From Sphaerolaimus hirsutus (taxonomy: Eukaryota > Nematoda > Chromadorea > Monhysterida > Sphaerolaimidae), in NCBI GenBank assembly GCA_964036195.1, contig OZ038453.1:17521206-17585205 (forward strand): a stretch of DNA of 64,000 nt, in the 5' to 3' direction. Under the pieces are notes generated by a model, which did not search any database, had not been told where the DNA came from, and worked only from the letters and a program-made list of their open reading frames with translations. The translations under genes and the position numbers were made by a program. Shown one piece after another: positions 45,177-56,105 of the stretch (positions within the stretch are counted from its first letter, which is position 1; each line of letters opens with the position of its first letter).

Positions 45177-48100
45177 CTGTGAAAAGAAAGAAGTTTATTG
45201 GTAGGCACACTACAGTAGCCTACACCTACATGCGCGGTTCAACTTGGCAGAGTGCCAGCGTTAACTAATGCATGTGCCATTTTAAACAACGGAGCAATTC
45301 GTTGCTGTTAAAACGTTATATATATTTTTCTTGAACAACGACTAATTTCGTTATCACTTTACGAGAGTTTCATGCGTTTAGTTATCGTTGGCACACTGTC
45401 AACATAGGTAGAATCAACGGCGGTGCACTTGTACGCACAAATGCCTGGTACGCACAAATGCCCGGTACGCACAAAATTGTGCCCGCCACGCACATCTGCC
45501 CGGTACGAAATGACATGACATTACATTTTGACCGTGTTTTTCACATCACACTTGTGAGTGAAGTGAAAAAAGATTGAGCAATGACATAAGTTAACTTTTT
45601 GTCACTTTACACATATTTGAACATCACTTGAAAAAGTGTCAAGTGAAAAAAACGGTGGATAATGGCTGTTTTTGACCGTTTTTTTTCACTTGACACTTTC
45701 TCAAGTGATTTTCAGATATCAGTGAAGTGAAAAAAAGCTGTGCAATAACATTAGTGACCATCTGTCCGGTACGCAAAGATCATCAGCCATGTAAGTTACC
45801 GGGCAGATGTGTGTGGCGGGCACAATTTTGTGCGTACCGGGCGTTTGTGCGTACCAGGCATTTGTGCGTAGGAGGCCTGACCCGAATCAACACATATCAA
45901 TAACTGCGTTAGCATTAGTCTCAAATCTACGTTGTATACTTTGTTATTTTCTACCGATGTACATTTATTACTAAATTCGTGTTCATTTATTTCTATCGAG
46001 GGTGGATACCGGGTTCGGATCGGATCGTAGCTTTTTGCATGGAGGGCCTTACAAAATTTGTAACCATAACCTCACCGATCAACTCACATGTGACGTTTTG
46101 CCAAAACAGAGCACATTGGGCGTATTTGGCACGCTGCCAACAGTAGCCACATTACCAACTTCCCGCCTTTGCAGCAGGTCACTGATCACCATCTGTCTCT
46201 CTTCAAATTGCCCGTTTACATGGCCACTTCTGCTATTGTGCGTCTGTTGACAAGCGGTGCTAAGATTGTGTTGCACTAATTGGTGGTTTACGGTAGTTGT
46301 AGCTGTGGATTCGAGCAGTGATTGGTCGGTCGCGCTGGGGGCTACTGGCGGCTGCGTGGGAAGGGGGTTTGGGGGGTGAGTTGTATGTTGAATTTTTTTG
46401 TGGGGGGGGCTGTTTTCAGTTCTCACGTGCTCGGTGTGATTGGGTAGTCAGTCTCTGATAATTTGGGGTTCTCAAAATTGCATAACTGCCAAATGATCGA
46501 ATTTAAGTCATCGAAACGGATTGACAATCGGGTGTCAGAGCTCATTTATTTGATATATTTTTTGGGGGGGTCAGAAGTCTGATCCGTGATCCAAACCCTT
46601 GTTTGAACTAGTTCCCTGTTTGCAATTAGGCCACACTGCGGTAAATCAAATACCGTATTTACTCGAAAAATCCGAATCCATTGAAAAATCCCCCCCCCCT
46701 TTTAAGACATGATTTATTTGTGTAATCCAATTTGACAAAAATTGAATCGTGTCGTGTTTATAAAGCATATATCCTGTGGGATGAATTGATAGAAAATGCT
46801 TGAAAATTTTGACGAAATAATAATCCCTCCCCTTGAATAATCCCCCCTCTAAAGTTACCCCCGAATAGGGTGTGATGAAAAAATAATTCTCCAGGGTTTT
46901 TATTCAAGCAAATACGGTAACTCTCATCTAACCCTGCAAGGTTCCGTCGAGAAAGTAGCGCTCATTTCCTGCGCGTTCGCTCGTCGTTGGGAGCTGTTTT
47001 CGTGCGCGGCGGCGTGTAAATTCTGCAACGAACTCATGTCGCGCGGCAGATTTTGCCCGTTGGTTTGATTCTGCGACGCCGCATTTATGGCGTCTTTCCA
47101 CCTTTCGTAGTCCCATCTGAAGTTTTGTTGGTTGAGGAGATTTTTTTATTCATTGGTATTTGGTACGACCTTCTCGCTATTTGTGCGTTAAGTATTTACC
47201 GTATTTCCTCGAATTACCCCCGGGGGTTTATTGTTTCAGAGTGAAAATTTTGAGAGAAAAACTGTAAAAATGCAACAATAACCACCATTTATAAGTTTTT
47301 ACAGCCTTATATAACGATGTAGATGGTATAAAAGATGTTCTGACGTAACACAGTAAGTATTTTGAACGTCTGTTATGCATTTCCCGGACCACAAATTCAT
47401 AGTGCCCATTTTGAGGGGGGTATTTCGAGGAAATACGGTACAATCAGATGCTTTACACGTTCAAATTACATTGAAAGACGGGATATTTCACATTCCCTTC
47501 CCAATATTACAGTAGAATGGTACAACTAAGTTTGATTGGGACAATGTTTTGGCGTCAGAGGAGTGAATCGGATTCAAATCACTGACGAATTCTTGTCGAA
47601 TAGGATGCCGCGGCCTTTTGCGCATTTGGCTCGAACCCTTTGCACAGTATCCAAACTTTCCTCCCATCACCGTCAACAACAACTCGATCTCAACATCCCC
47701 CAAAAACCCATTACTTTCACACTCCGGCAATGCGAACCAACCTAGTACCAGCCACATAGCACACCCAATTATGGGCGCCGCAAATTAACAGCACCAACGC
47801 GCAGCCTACAAAAACCGCGGCCAAACACAGCGCAACGAGAACTTGAGCCGCCGGGCCGGACGGGTTGTGCGCGTCGGTGCCGGCCAGGCCGAGGTGCACG
47901 CCGGTGCGCATGTCCGATTGGTGGTTGTGCGGGTGCTGGTGGCTCGATGTTGGGTTGTAGGGATACACTTGCATGTCTGCGGGGGCGTGTTTTGTGTTAG
48001 TGACTCAACATTATTGACAAATTTTGCTCCAATTTTCACTCAAAGTCACTAATTTTCATAGCATTTTGCAAATTTTCATGTTCAAACTCACTATTTCGAG

Positions 48101-49368
48101 TGGATGTATTTTTGCCTATTTTCAGCTTTTTTGGCTTTATAAAGACCTAAAGGCTGTTTTTGTTTTTTTTGCCCATTTTTTTGGCTATTTTAGCTCTTTT
48201 CTCCCTTCCTTCACTCCTATGCCTTGAAAAACCTATAGAAAAGCCTATCTGAAATACGTTTTCTATACTCGAGTACTCTCAAAAAGTACAGGTAAAAGCG
48301 AGTAAAGGTACCCTTTCAGAAGAAACGTAAACACATTAAATCAGTAAACTTAAGTATACGTATTTATCGAGTGAACGTAAATACGTTTTAACAAATAAAT
48401 ATACCTCCAAACAACACCCCAAAACCCCCCTCACAAACCAGTGCACGCAATCCCTGTCTCATCACAACACGTCGGCATGCCCCTATCCAAAAAACAGTGC
48501 AATCTACTACCGGGCGCCATCTGCCTGGCATAGTGCGCGCCCGCGCTCAAACACAGGTTGTTCACGCACGGCACGAAGCTGTGCAGGTTGCCCGACAGGG
48601 CGCACTCGATTGTCGAGCCCGAACTGAAGCATCGGGCGCCTGCCGGGCAGGAGTGGGGGCCGCAGTAGATGGATACCTGCGAGGTGGGTGTTTTGAGGTG
48701 GGTTTTGGGGTTTCTTTATGGCAATGTGAATACGTGAAGTGCACTGAAGTAGTGTGAAGCAGCCCCCCTCCGTGATCACATTTCAGAGCCTGATCACGCC
48801 TGATCACGCATGCACCTCACACACGCACTTCACGAATGCTTAATACCGTATTTCCTGGAAATACCCCCAGGGGGGTTTATTTGTTCAGAGTGAGAATTTT
48901 GAGGGGGGTTAAAAGAGGGGGGTATTTCGAGGAAATACGGTAGTTTACATTGCAAAATGCTTGCAAATTCGTGAAGTGTGTTGGGGTGCCTGCGAATGTC
49001 TGCGTGAAGTCACTTCACCGTAGATCACAGCAGATCACCATCACTGTTTTTGCTGTGTACTTACTCAATTAATTCCCCTGCAGAATTTATTTTTCGTAAG
49101 ACAACACTCCATCATTACCGTAGTCTGAATACATGAAAACAAATATAAAGACCCACCTTTCTATCGAAAATGATTGTCCTGTCATTCTCTGGAAACTCCA
49201 TTGAAACTGTGCTAAATATTACACTCCTTCTGTAAAAAGCGTCCAAAAATCCGCCCTAAATAGCAATAATACCAGTGAATAAAATTGATAACAGAATTAA
49301 TCATACACTATCTAATCTAGTATATTTACCATGTTAGCCAGCCACAATTTTCCTTTGTGATCAAACAT
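45147..49368 (-). CDS. Unrecognised single-pass membrane protein with Cys-rich domain, 7 exons
   Basis: I do not recognise the family. Exons in transcript order: 49368-49330, 49255-49157, 48676-48439, 47976-47742, 47116-46933, 46351-46088, 45176-45147. All introns are GT-AG, all phases agree (0,0,1,2,0,0), and the sum is 363 codons (362 residues). Residues 47-125 hold ten cysteines in 79 positions; residues about 170-193 form one strong membrane helix (VLVALCLAAVFVGCALVLL); the rest is a soluble polar tail of about 160 residues rich in Asn, Gln and Ser. The layout fits a type I receptor-like protein with the Cys-rich part outside. The ATG used (49368) gives no signal peptide, and the frame stays open for only three codons upstream before a TGA, so 5' exons are probably missing. 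Transcription converges on the SLC2A gene. The exon chain is well supported; the function is unknown. Confidence 0.75.
45419..45883. mobile_element. 17-bp-module element in the membrane gene's last intron, 465 bp
   Basis: Flanked by GAATCAAC (45411-45418, 45884-45891). The ends are GGCGGTGCACTTGTACGCA and, inward from the right, GGGTCAGGCCTCCTACGCA, followed by 17-bp units CGCACAAATGCCCGGTA. The core has GTCAAGTGAAAAAA palindromic words. Its ends match those of 4022-4164 closely but in swapped order. Confidence 0.8.
46088..46351 (-). CDS. Membrane gene, penultimate exon
   Basis: Eighty-eight codons, Thr/Ser/Asn/Gln-rich, with HNSRSGHVNGQFEERQM and ISDLLQRREVGN. The acceptor is TTCCCACGCAG and the donor ACAT|GTGAGT is near consensus. 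Phase 0 at both ends. The MITE at 46653-46917 lies in the intron before it. Confidence 0.7.
46653..46917. mobile_element. CCGTATTT MITE, 265 bp
   Basis: Ends CCGTATTTACTCG and TTCAAGCAAATACGG bordered by TA, in an intron of the minus-strand membrane gene. Confidence 0.7.
46933..47116 (-). CDS. Membrane gene, cytoplasmic tail exon
   Basis: Begins WDYERWKDAINAAS after an AACTTCAG acceptor and ends TFSTEPCR at AGG|GTTAGA. The frame starting with an in-phase ATG here is a false frame; phase 2 from the previous exon selects the one given. The upstream intron holds the 47199-47438 MITE. Confidence 0.7.
47199..47438. mobile_element. CCGTATTT MITE, 240 bp
   Basis: Ends CCGTATTTCCTCGAATTACC and ATTTCGAGGAAATACGG, bordered by TA, in an intron of the membrane gene. 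Confidence 0.8.
47546..47604. repeat. 59-bp inverted duplicate, copy 2 (intron)
   Basis: Opposite-strand copy of 45070-45128, inside the intron after the membrane gene's transmembrane exon. Confidence 0.8.
47742..47976 (-). CDS. Membrane gene, transmembrane exon
   Basis: A His/Asn/Ser-rich linker followed by the only clear membrane helix, then NWVCYVAGT. The acceptor is GCCCCCGCAG and the donor CTAG|GTTGGT (phase 2). Codon use is GC-rich compared with the surrounding intron, which supports coding. Confidence 0.8.
48439..48676 (-). CDS. Membrane gene, Cys-rich exon
   Basis: Encodes the whole cysteine-rich module, from VSIYCGPHSCPAGARC to CCDETGIACT. Ten cysteines include one adjacent pair, suggesting a disulfide-bonded extracellular domain. 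The acceptor is CCACCTCGCAG and the donor ACTG|GTTTGT (phase 1). Confidence 0.78.
48846..48940. mobile_element. CCGTATTT MITE, 95 bp
   Basis: Ends CCGTATTTCCTGGAAATACC and TATTTCGAGGAAATACGG, bordered by TA. It is almost only the two arms. Confidence 0.82.
49157..49255 (-). CDS. Membrane gene, second exon
   Basis: Thirty-three codons, GGFLDAFYRRSVIF then TVSMEFPENDRTIIF. The acceptor is TTGCTATTTAG and the donor AAAG|GTGGGT. Phase 0 at both ends matches its neighbours. The next intron contains the 48846-48940 MITE. Confidence 0.65.
49330..49368 (-). CDS. Membrane gene, first visible coding exon
   Basis: Thirteen codons (MFDHKGKLWLANM) ending at a GTAAAT donor, phase 0. It may be an internal exon entered at an AG just upstream, since no signal sequence is encoded. 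A 74-bp intron separates it from the next exon. Confidence 0.5.
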
Positions 49369-49692
49369 ATTGGTCAACTTTCATTAGCAAATTGTCACAA
49401 GTGACGGGTGGGGGTTTGTCACGACATTCTGAATGCTGATGCATTAACGCTCAGCTGTCAGTGGAATAACTGCAATTTCCCTGAAAGTTTTTATTTGATA
49501 TTAGATTGGTAACTTGGATGTATGTGTAGCTGCAAGGTTCATATAAATACAAATATATACCTAATTGGGTAGATTATATTTATCGAGTCTCATAGAAATT
49601 TGAGCTTGCAGCTGTGAATGAATCACTCTCCTTCAATTTCATTTGTCTATACACAAATGCGCTAAAAGCCTCTCACATGGATCAAGTAAATA

Positions 49693-51143
49693 AACACCTT
49701 CCCGGACAAGTTCACCACCCATTTTCTTATCTCACTTCGAACGCAATATCGCCGTCCATGGGGGTGTTATAAGGCTAAAACTTTGTATATATAAAGTTGT
49801 ACGACCCCCTTACTCCCCAACAATGGGGGGAGGTGCGGCGACTCACTACAGGGTGGGTCGCCCTATATGCAACAATTTTTGTGGCGTTTTTGGTGTCCCA
49901 AGCAAGTTCACCACCCACTTGATTAGCTACACTTTGAAGGCTATATCTCCAGCTGTGAGGGCGGTAGAAAGCTGAATTTTGGGGAATGTCTTGCCAACAA
50001 CCCCCCTCACAATACACCAGTGGGGCGACTGCCGATGACCCACTAAAGCATGGGTCACTGAATATAAAGTTGATAATTTTTTTAAGAACAGCCCAAGTGT
50101 CAGAAACAAGTTCGCCACCCAACTGCATTACAAAAAAATGTTGTGAGAACATACCTGATATAAAATTGAATCAGATTTGAACCCTAGTTCTGCTCATAAA
50201 AATTTTTTCAGTGGGGCACCCACCCTGTCCCATAAACAGCGGACTGAAAATTTCACTTTAAACCAATGTTTTGTATCACACTTAAAAAGTTGGTTTACAA
50301 AGTTCACTAGGGGTGGGTCTAAGGTTCAAAGTTATGTAAACAACATAACCTCTAAAATGCTTCCATAAGGAAATTTATTTGGGGTGAATGAAAAAGTGAA
50401 AATTGTGTCAAATTTTGTTCCTGAAATGACATCATTTTGACATCATAGAATTCACCCCAAGTAAATTTCCTTATGGAGGCATTTTTGAGGTTATGTTGTT
50501 TACATAACTTTGAACCTTAGACCATTCTCTAGTGAACTTTGTAAACCAACGTTGTCAGTGTGAAACAAAAAAATGGTTTAAAGTGAAATTTTCATTCTAC
50601 CGTTTATGGGACAGGGTGGGTGCCCTACTAAAAAAAATTATTTTGGCTGAAATAGTGTTCCAACCCGATTCAGTTTTATATTAGGTATGTTGTTGTAACA
50701 TTTTTTCAACGCAGTTGGGTGATAAACTTGTTTTGGGACACTTGGGCTGTTTTTAGAAAATGGTCAACTTTATATGCAGTGACCCATTCTTTAGTGGGTC
50801 GTTGGCAGCCGCCCCACTGGTGTATTGCGAGGGGGGTTGTTGGCAAGACATCCCCCAAATTTCAGCTTTATACCGCCATCACAGCTGGAGATATGGGCCT
50901 CACAGTGTAGCCAATCAAGTGACTGGTGAACTTGTTTGGGACACCAAAAACGCCAAAAAAATTGTTGCATTTAGGGCGACCCACCCTGTAGTGAGTCGCC
51001 GTACCTCCCCCATTGTTTGGGAGTAGAGGGGTCTTACAACTTTATGTATACGAAGTTTCAGCTTTATAACACCCCCATGGACGGAGATATTGCATTCGAG
51101 GTGAAATAAAAAAATGGGTGGTGAACTTGTCTGGGAAGGTGTT
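49693..51143. mobile_element. Foldback element, 1.45 kb, TA target
   Basis: Starts AACACCTTCCCGGACAAG and ends with its complement, bordered by TA. Each arm is about 700 bp, and the arms mirror each other through to a centre near 50430. Shares end sequence and the GGGTGGGTCGCCCTA word with 3076-3597. Frames in it that look protein-like are mirrored on both arms. Confidence 0.85.
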
Positions 51144-52505
51144 TATGAAGCCCCATGAAAAATGCTCACTTTTCTCGGCACACTTGTTGCACCAGAAGTG
51201 CGGTCAAGTGTTAGCTACAAAACTTGATAAAGCTTTCACTTTCACTTCAGATAAGAGCAGGGGCCCCACTATTAGGTAACTGTAGTAGTAGTGAAAGTAC
51301 AGGGTGGTTCGGTGCAGACTACAATGTCTAAATGCTTGTATTTGCTTGAATAATTCCCCTTGAAAAATGCCCCATTCTGAGTGATCCGCTCCTGTAAGGC
51401 AACTTAGGAAAAAATAAGCCCCCCTTGGATAATCCGCCATTAAGGCATATGGCCAATTTGAACAAAAGTGTTACGCTGAAGTTTCATGAAGCATATACTG
51501 TGGGTGAGTTGTTAGAAACATGGTTGAAAATTTTGATGAAATAACAGTTCCTCCCCTTGAATAATTACCCCTCGAAAAGTCCCCCTCAAAAAAGTCTGAG
51601 GAAAAAATAATTCCCAGGGGAGTTATTCGAGCAAATACGGTATTTTTACGTAAATGCTTATGTTAAATTTTATATACCTAGTCCTAGTATGTATGGTATT
51701 TGATTTATTGTAAAAAATGCGCATTTCTTGAGTAGATTACTTCATTTATGCGCCACACTGTAAAACACACATAATACACTTGGGTATAAAATGCAGCACT
51801 TTCTTTCAAGATGGATTACCGCACATTTTGCTTATACCAACAAGCAAAGATGTAGCAGTAATAGAATTTATGACATAAATAGAATGCATTGTGTGTATCT
51901 ATATGCGAACATCATAAATTTTTTTGTTTTTACAGTGAGTCATGGAAGTCGGTTGCAAATTGCAACTTTAAGAACAATTGAAACCGTATTTGCTTCCCAT
52001 TACAATAAATAAAAACATGAAAGTAAATTTTGTGACAAAGCAAAATTTGTTGGCGTTTTCTGGCGTCTTACCCTTATGAGATACATTCACTAAATCTATG
52101 CTGACTATTAGAATCAGAAAAGGCGTTTTTGAAATCTCAGGAGATTTTTTACTATAAAAAATAATAAAATCTTATATTTTTCAATATTTTCTCCAGATTT
52201 TTTTCTGAAGAGATTGAATCATATTTATTTTGTTGAAATATAGGTACCAAAATATCTCATTTGTGATTATTTATATTTTCTTTGTGTGTTTTCAGAGAAA
52301 CACTGAATTAATTGACATCTAATCATATTTAATTTTTTTGCGAGATTTTCTGAGATTATATGTCATTATATTTTCCGAAAAACACCCATCGTTGTGATGC
52401 TAATCAGGATGAGGCGTCTTACGTATAAACCATAGTTTTTATAGCCAAACTGTCTATTATCATTAAGCATCAACAGGAAACATAGCATTACGAAAATGTA
52501 TGTAA
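51144..52505. other. No gene; one MITE remnant
   Basis: Contains a degenerate CCGTATTT-family copy (about 51335-51640, right end GAGCAAATACGG). Sequence from 52120 to 52390 with GAGATTTT/CTGAGATTATAT words resembles 8490-8660. No convincing exon seen. Confidence 0.45.
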
Positions 52506-54056
52506 CAGAGTTGCGAAAGCGTATTTACGCTTGCCCGAAATACCCGGGTAAATGGGTATTTATACTTACGCTTACGCTTTCATAAAATACCCGTACGCTT
52601 TATTACGCTTTCCCAGCTGAAATACCCCGATACCCCGCTTTTGAAAAAGTGTAAAACCACCCAAAAAAGTGACTGCGTGTGTGTAGTAATTAGTGATGGA
52701 ATGGCGCCATGGCGCTGGCGCCAAAGGGCGCCGCGCCATGGCGCCATTGGCGCTTGGCGCCCTTTTTCTGTGGCGCCCTTGGCGCCTGGCGCCCACATTC
52801 TGAAAGGCGCCATGGCGCCCTTGGCGCTTGGCGCCCTTTTTCCGTGGCGCCCTTGGCACCTGGCGCCCCGCTTTTAAAGGGCGCCAAAAAGGCGCCAGCA
52901 GGGTTTCAAGGTGAGTGCTGTATAAATGGAAAAAAAAGATGAAAAACGCATTCATGGATGATCTGAATTCGCCAGAAAAATGGATGAAGTGGTGTGAGTG
53001 GGTATAAATCTTTTGTGCAACGATTCATCAGATGTGTTTGACAGATCAGAAGACCAGAATGATGGAACGTTGAACTTGCAAAATCATAAATCAACGGATT
53101 CAAATCGTTGCAATTCCGTTTTTTTGGTCCATTTCGAGGAAACATGATTGGAAAAGTCAATTTGAAGTGAATGGATTGTTGTCAAATCACAATATCCATT
53201 GTGTTTGAATTGTCATATGACTTTTACTCGAATTTTTTTGTTGCTAGTAATGTCTTTGTTCATTACACCCTGGAGAACGCAAATTAAGTAGTGGATGCAT
53301 GTACTAGAGTGCTGTAGAAACACTTTTAGCACACGCAGGGTGTTGTATGCACTTATTTATCCTGGCGCCCTTGGCGCCTGGCGCCCTATTTTTCAAATGG
53401 CGCCATGGCGCCCTTGGCGCTTGGCGCCCTCTTTCTGTGGCGCCCTTGGCGCCTGGCGCCCGCTTTCCGAATGGTGCCATGGCGCCCTTGGCGCCTGGCG
53501 CCCTTTTTCTGTGGCGCCCTTGGCGTTTGGCGCCCACTTTCTGAATGGCGCCATGGCGCCATTGGCGCCTGGCACCCTTTTTTCTGGCGCTTTTCCATCA
53601 CTAGTAGTAATGCACTGGAAATAGCGGCACATCTATTTACAGATTGTGTCGCAATTTGAAAAATTGGTTAATACTGTGTGGGTTTAGATTAGAAATTTTG
53701 GGGCCAAAAATGGATTCCGTTCCGACAAAGATCTTGTCGTCCTCAACAGCACGAAGTCCGAGTTAGAAAATGAAGATGAACTAAGGTAGTGTTGCTGCCA
53801 TGAATTTCCAATGAATTGAATGAATCTAATGGCAGACGACGAAGTGGGCGTCAAAAAATTTCACTGTGAGCTTGACTTTGAACGAATTCACTTAGCAAAA
53901 ACCCTCTTAAAAAAATTTTTACGCTTACGCTTTTTTTACGCTTTCCTAGGTATTCTAAAAATACCTTACGCTTTGAGTATCCATACTCAAAATATGGAAA
54001 GTGTATTCACGCTTACGCTTACGCTTTCCAAAAATACCTGTATTTTAACAACTCTG
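52506..54056. mobile_element. hAT-like element, 1551 bp, TSD GTATGTAA
   Basis: Ends CAGAGTTG and CAACTCTG with perfect 8-bp direct repeats GTATGTAA (52498-52505, 54057-54064). Subterminal zones are tandem TTACGC hexamers on both sides. It is interrupted by another hAT-like element at 52691. Confidence 0.92.
52691..53603. mobile_element. hAT-like element nested in 52506-54056, 913 bp, TSD GTAGTAAT
   Basis: Begins TAGTGATGGAATGGCGCC and ends GGCGCTTTTCCATCACTA, with perfect 8-bp direct repeats GTAGTAAT (52683-52690, 53604-53611). Both subterminal zones are long runs of GGCGCC-type words. Confidence 0.92.
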
Positions 54057-54129
54057 GTATGTAAACAACGAATCGGGCTATCTAAAAACGTGTCGAGTAA
54101 ATTCAATTCCGTGTCGGCTGGTTATATTA

Positions 54130-54534
54130 CCGTATTACCTCGAATTATCCCTCCTTGAATTAAGCCACCCCCCCACTCAAAATGGGCTGGGGAAACAATA
54201 ACCCCCCCCCTCGAAATACCCCCCTCCGGAATGATGTACATCATGTATGCTTTGCACATTATGTATTTATTACTTATTTGCTTCGCAGCTACACTTAAAC
54301 GCTCATTTGTGTACAGATGTACTTCTATAGCACCAATATAACCTATTTTCTTACGTTTATTACCGTTTTTGTTTAAGAAAAAGTGTATTCTTTACCATGA
54401 ATTTCACGAAAATTTCTGACGAAATAATAACCCCCCCCCCACCCTCGAATAAACCCACCCCCTCGAATTAACCCCCCCTCAAATTTTGCTGGCGAAATAA
54501 TAAACCCCCATGGGGGTATTTCGAGGTAATACGG
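54130..54534. mobile_element. CCGTATTT MITE, 405 bp
   Basis: Ends CCGTATTACCTCGAATTATC and ATTTCGAGGTAATACGG, bordered by TA. Confidence 0.8.
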
Positions 54535-54699
54535 TATATGAATTCATTCGCTGCAAAGGTGATAAATATCATCACACCACATCTCATCATTCAGCACATG
54601 AGAACTGAGAAGCACCAAACGAAAATTCCATTAGCTTAGCATTTTGCTATTCATGATGCAAGCCATAGCTGAGTTATTAAATGTGCGGTTCTGGTGGAT

Positions 54700-54940
54700 T
54701 GGCGCCATGGCGCTGGCGTTTTTGAATGGCGCCAAAGGGCGCCAGTGCGGTTTCATGGCGCCATTGGCGCTTAGCTAGTGATGAAAAAAGCGCCAGCACT
54801 TTGGCACAAGCGCCTAGGCGCCATGGCGCTTTTTGTTTTGCCGCAAGTGTCAAAGCGCCAGGTATTTTGTTTCTGGCGCCAGTCAAAAATAGCGCCAAAC
54901 GCGCCATGGCGCTTTTCATGTGCATGGCGCCACAGCAAAA
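54700..54940. repeat. GGCGCC-word cluster, relative of the 52691 hAT
   Basis: Dense GGCGCCATGGCGC words, with a TAGTGATGAAAAAAGCGCC end-like sequence at 54776. Complete ends and duplications were not found, so it is a rearranged or partial copy. Confidence 0.55.
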
Positions 54941-55424
54941 TAGTATTTGACTTTTTTTGTGCTCTACCTCTACTGAACAAATTCGAAACTCAAAAAAAAA
55001 CATTAGGCAATTTCCTATTTTCCCAACGTTGTTCATGGGTGAACTTAATTAGAGGAAACCATTTCGTTACGCCAGAATTTTAACGCTAAAATGCCTCCGA
55101 ACTGAACCACTAGCGAAGTGTGTTTGCGAAATCACTCTGTAAATATTTAGTTGCCAACTGTCATAATTGTTAAATTCCCTGAATTCTGAGAGCCATAGTT
55201 TGAACACGAAATATTTATTTACGTGTTTCGAACAACAGAAAGTGCACATAAAGATGAAACCATCGTAGAGAAACTTATGTAAAAGCACCTGTGCTCAAAA
55301 ACTATTCTATGTTTTGTAACCTTTTTCTTTAAAAAGATGTCTTTTATGAAGATGGCTGTGTTTGCAGCGGAAATAGGCGCTGGTGGGGTGGGAACGTTGA
55401 TAACGCTTCTGGGGGCAATTCCAG
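54941..55424. other. No gene assigned
   Basis: AT-rich sequence. A short hydrophobic frame (MKMAVFAAEIGAGG, from about 55348) follows a pyrimidine tract but has no partner exon and runs into the repeat at 55425. Confidence 0.3.
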
Positions 55425-55650
55425 ACCTGTAAAATGTCAAGTGTCATGCAACGTGTCAAAAGTCATGTAAAATGCCCTGAAATATGCCAACACCCTGTAA
55501 TATGTCAAACGTCATGCAAAGTGTAAAAAGTCATGTACGATGCTATGCAAAATGCCAAACAGATTTGCCACTTTGCATGGCATTTTACATGTCTTTTGAC
55601 ACTTTGCATGACATTTGACATTTTACAGGCTCTGGAATTGGCACCTGTGA
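55425..55650. repeat. Palindromic repeat of the TGTAAAATGTCA family
   Basis: Left GCAATTCCAGACCTGTAAAA and right TTTTACAGGCTCTGGAATTG are inverted, with repeated GTCATGCAAAGTGT words inside. Relatives at 43310-43530, 59095-59270 and 61550-61835. Confidence 0.7.
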
Positions 55651-55732
55651 ACAGTGCACTGGTTGCAGCAAAATGTAGACAGCCGCATGCAAGCAGTGCG
55701 AACACTGCGCCAGCCAGACAAAGCCACGCTAT

Positions 55733-56105
55733 CACAGCAAAAAATGGGTGTTTGGATGCGCAGTGAAGCGTCGGGAAGTGTCTTCACGCCAGACACTTCC
55801 CGACGCTTCACCCAGCATGCCTGCGCTTCCACGCGCATCACAAAAATCTGCGTGGAGGCACTTCACGCCTCTCAATATGGCGTTCCCACACAAATGTGTG
55901 CATGGGAGAAGCGTGTGGAAGCGCTAGCGCGGTGAAGTGTCTTCCGCATTTTGGATGCGCGTGAAGCGCCCGGTGAAGTTAGGTGAAGCGTGTGGAAGAC
56001 ACTTCACCGAAATTTTCGTGATGTTGGTAGAAGCGTGTGGAAGCGCGCCGCTTCGCGCGCATCCAGCCCGCTTCCACACGCCTCACAGATCCATTTTTTT
56101 GCTGT
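55733..56105. mobile_element. Inverted-repeat element with GTGAAGTGTCTTC words
   Basis: Ends CACAGCAAAAAATGGG and CCATTTTTTTGCTGTG. The interior is repeated GAAGCGTGTGGAAGC and complement. A relative occupies 63300-63945. Confidence 0.65.

Noticed and set aside
46928-47116. Frame beginning MGLRKVERRHKCG in the membrane gene region
   Set aside because: The ATG overlaps the splice acceptor; phase from the preceding exon selects the other frame, which is better coding sequence.
49775-51026. Protein-like frames containing ALVGHRQSPHWC-type sequence on both sides of 50430
   Set aside because: They are mirror images on the two arms of the foldback element; the resemblance between them comes from inverted duplication.
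52572-53659. Several 60-127-codon frames rich in Ala, Pro, Arg and Trp
   Set aside because: They read the GGCGCC word arrays of the nested hAT-like element in various frames.
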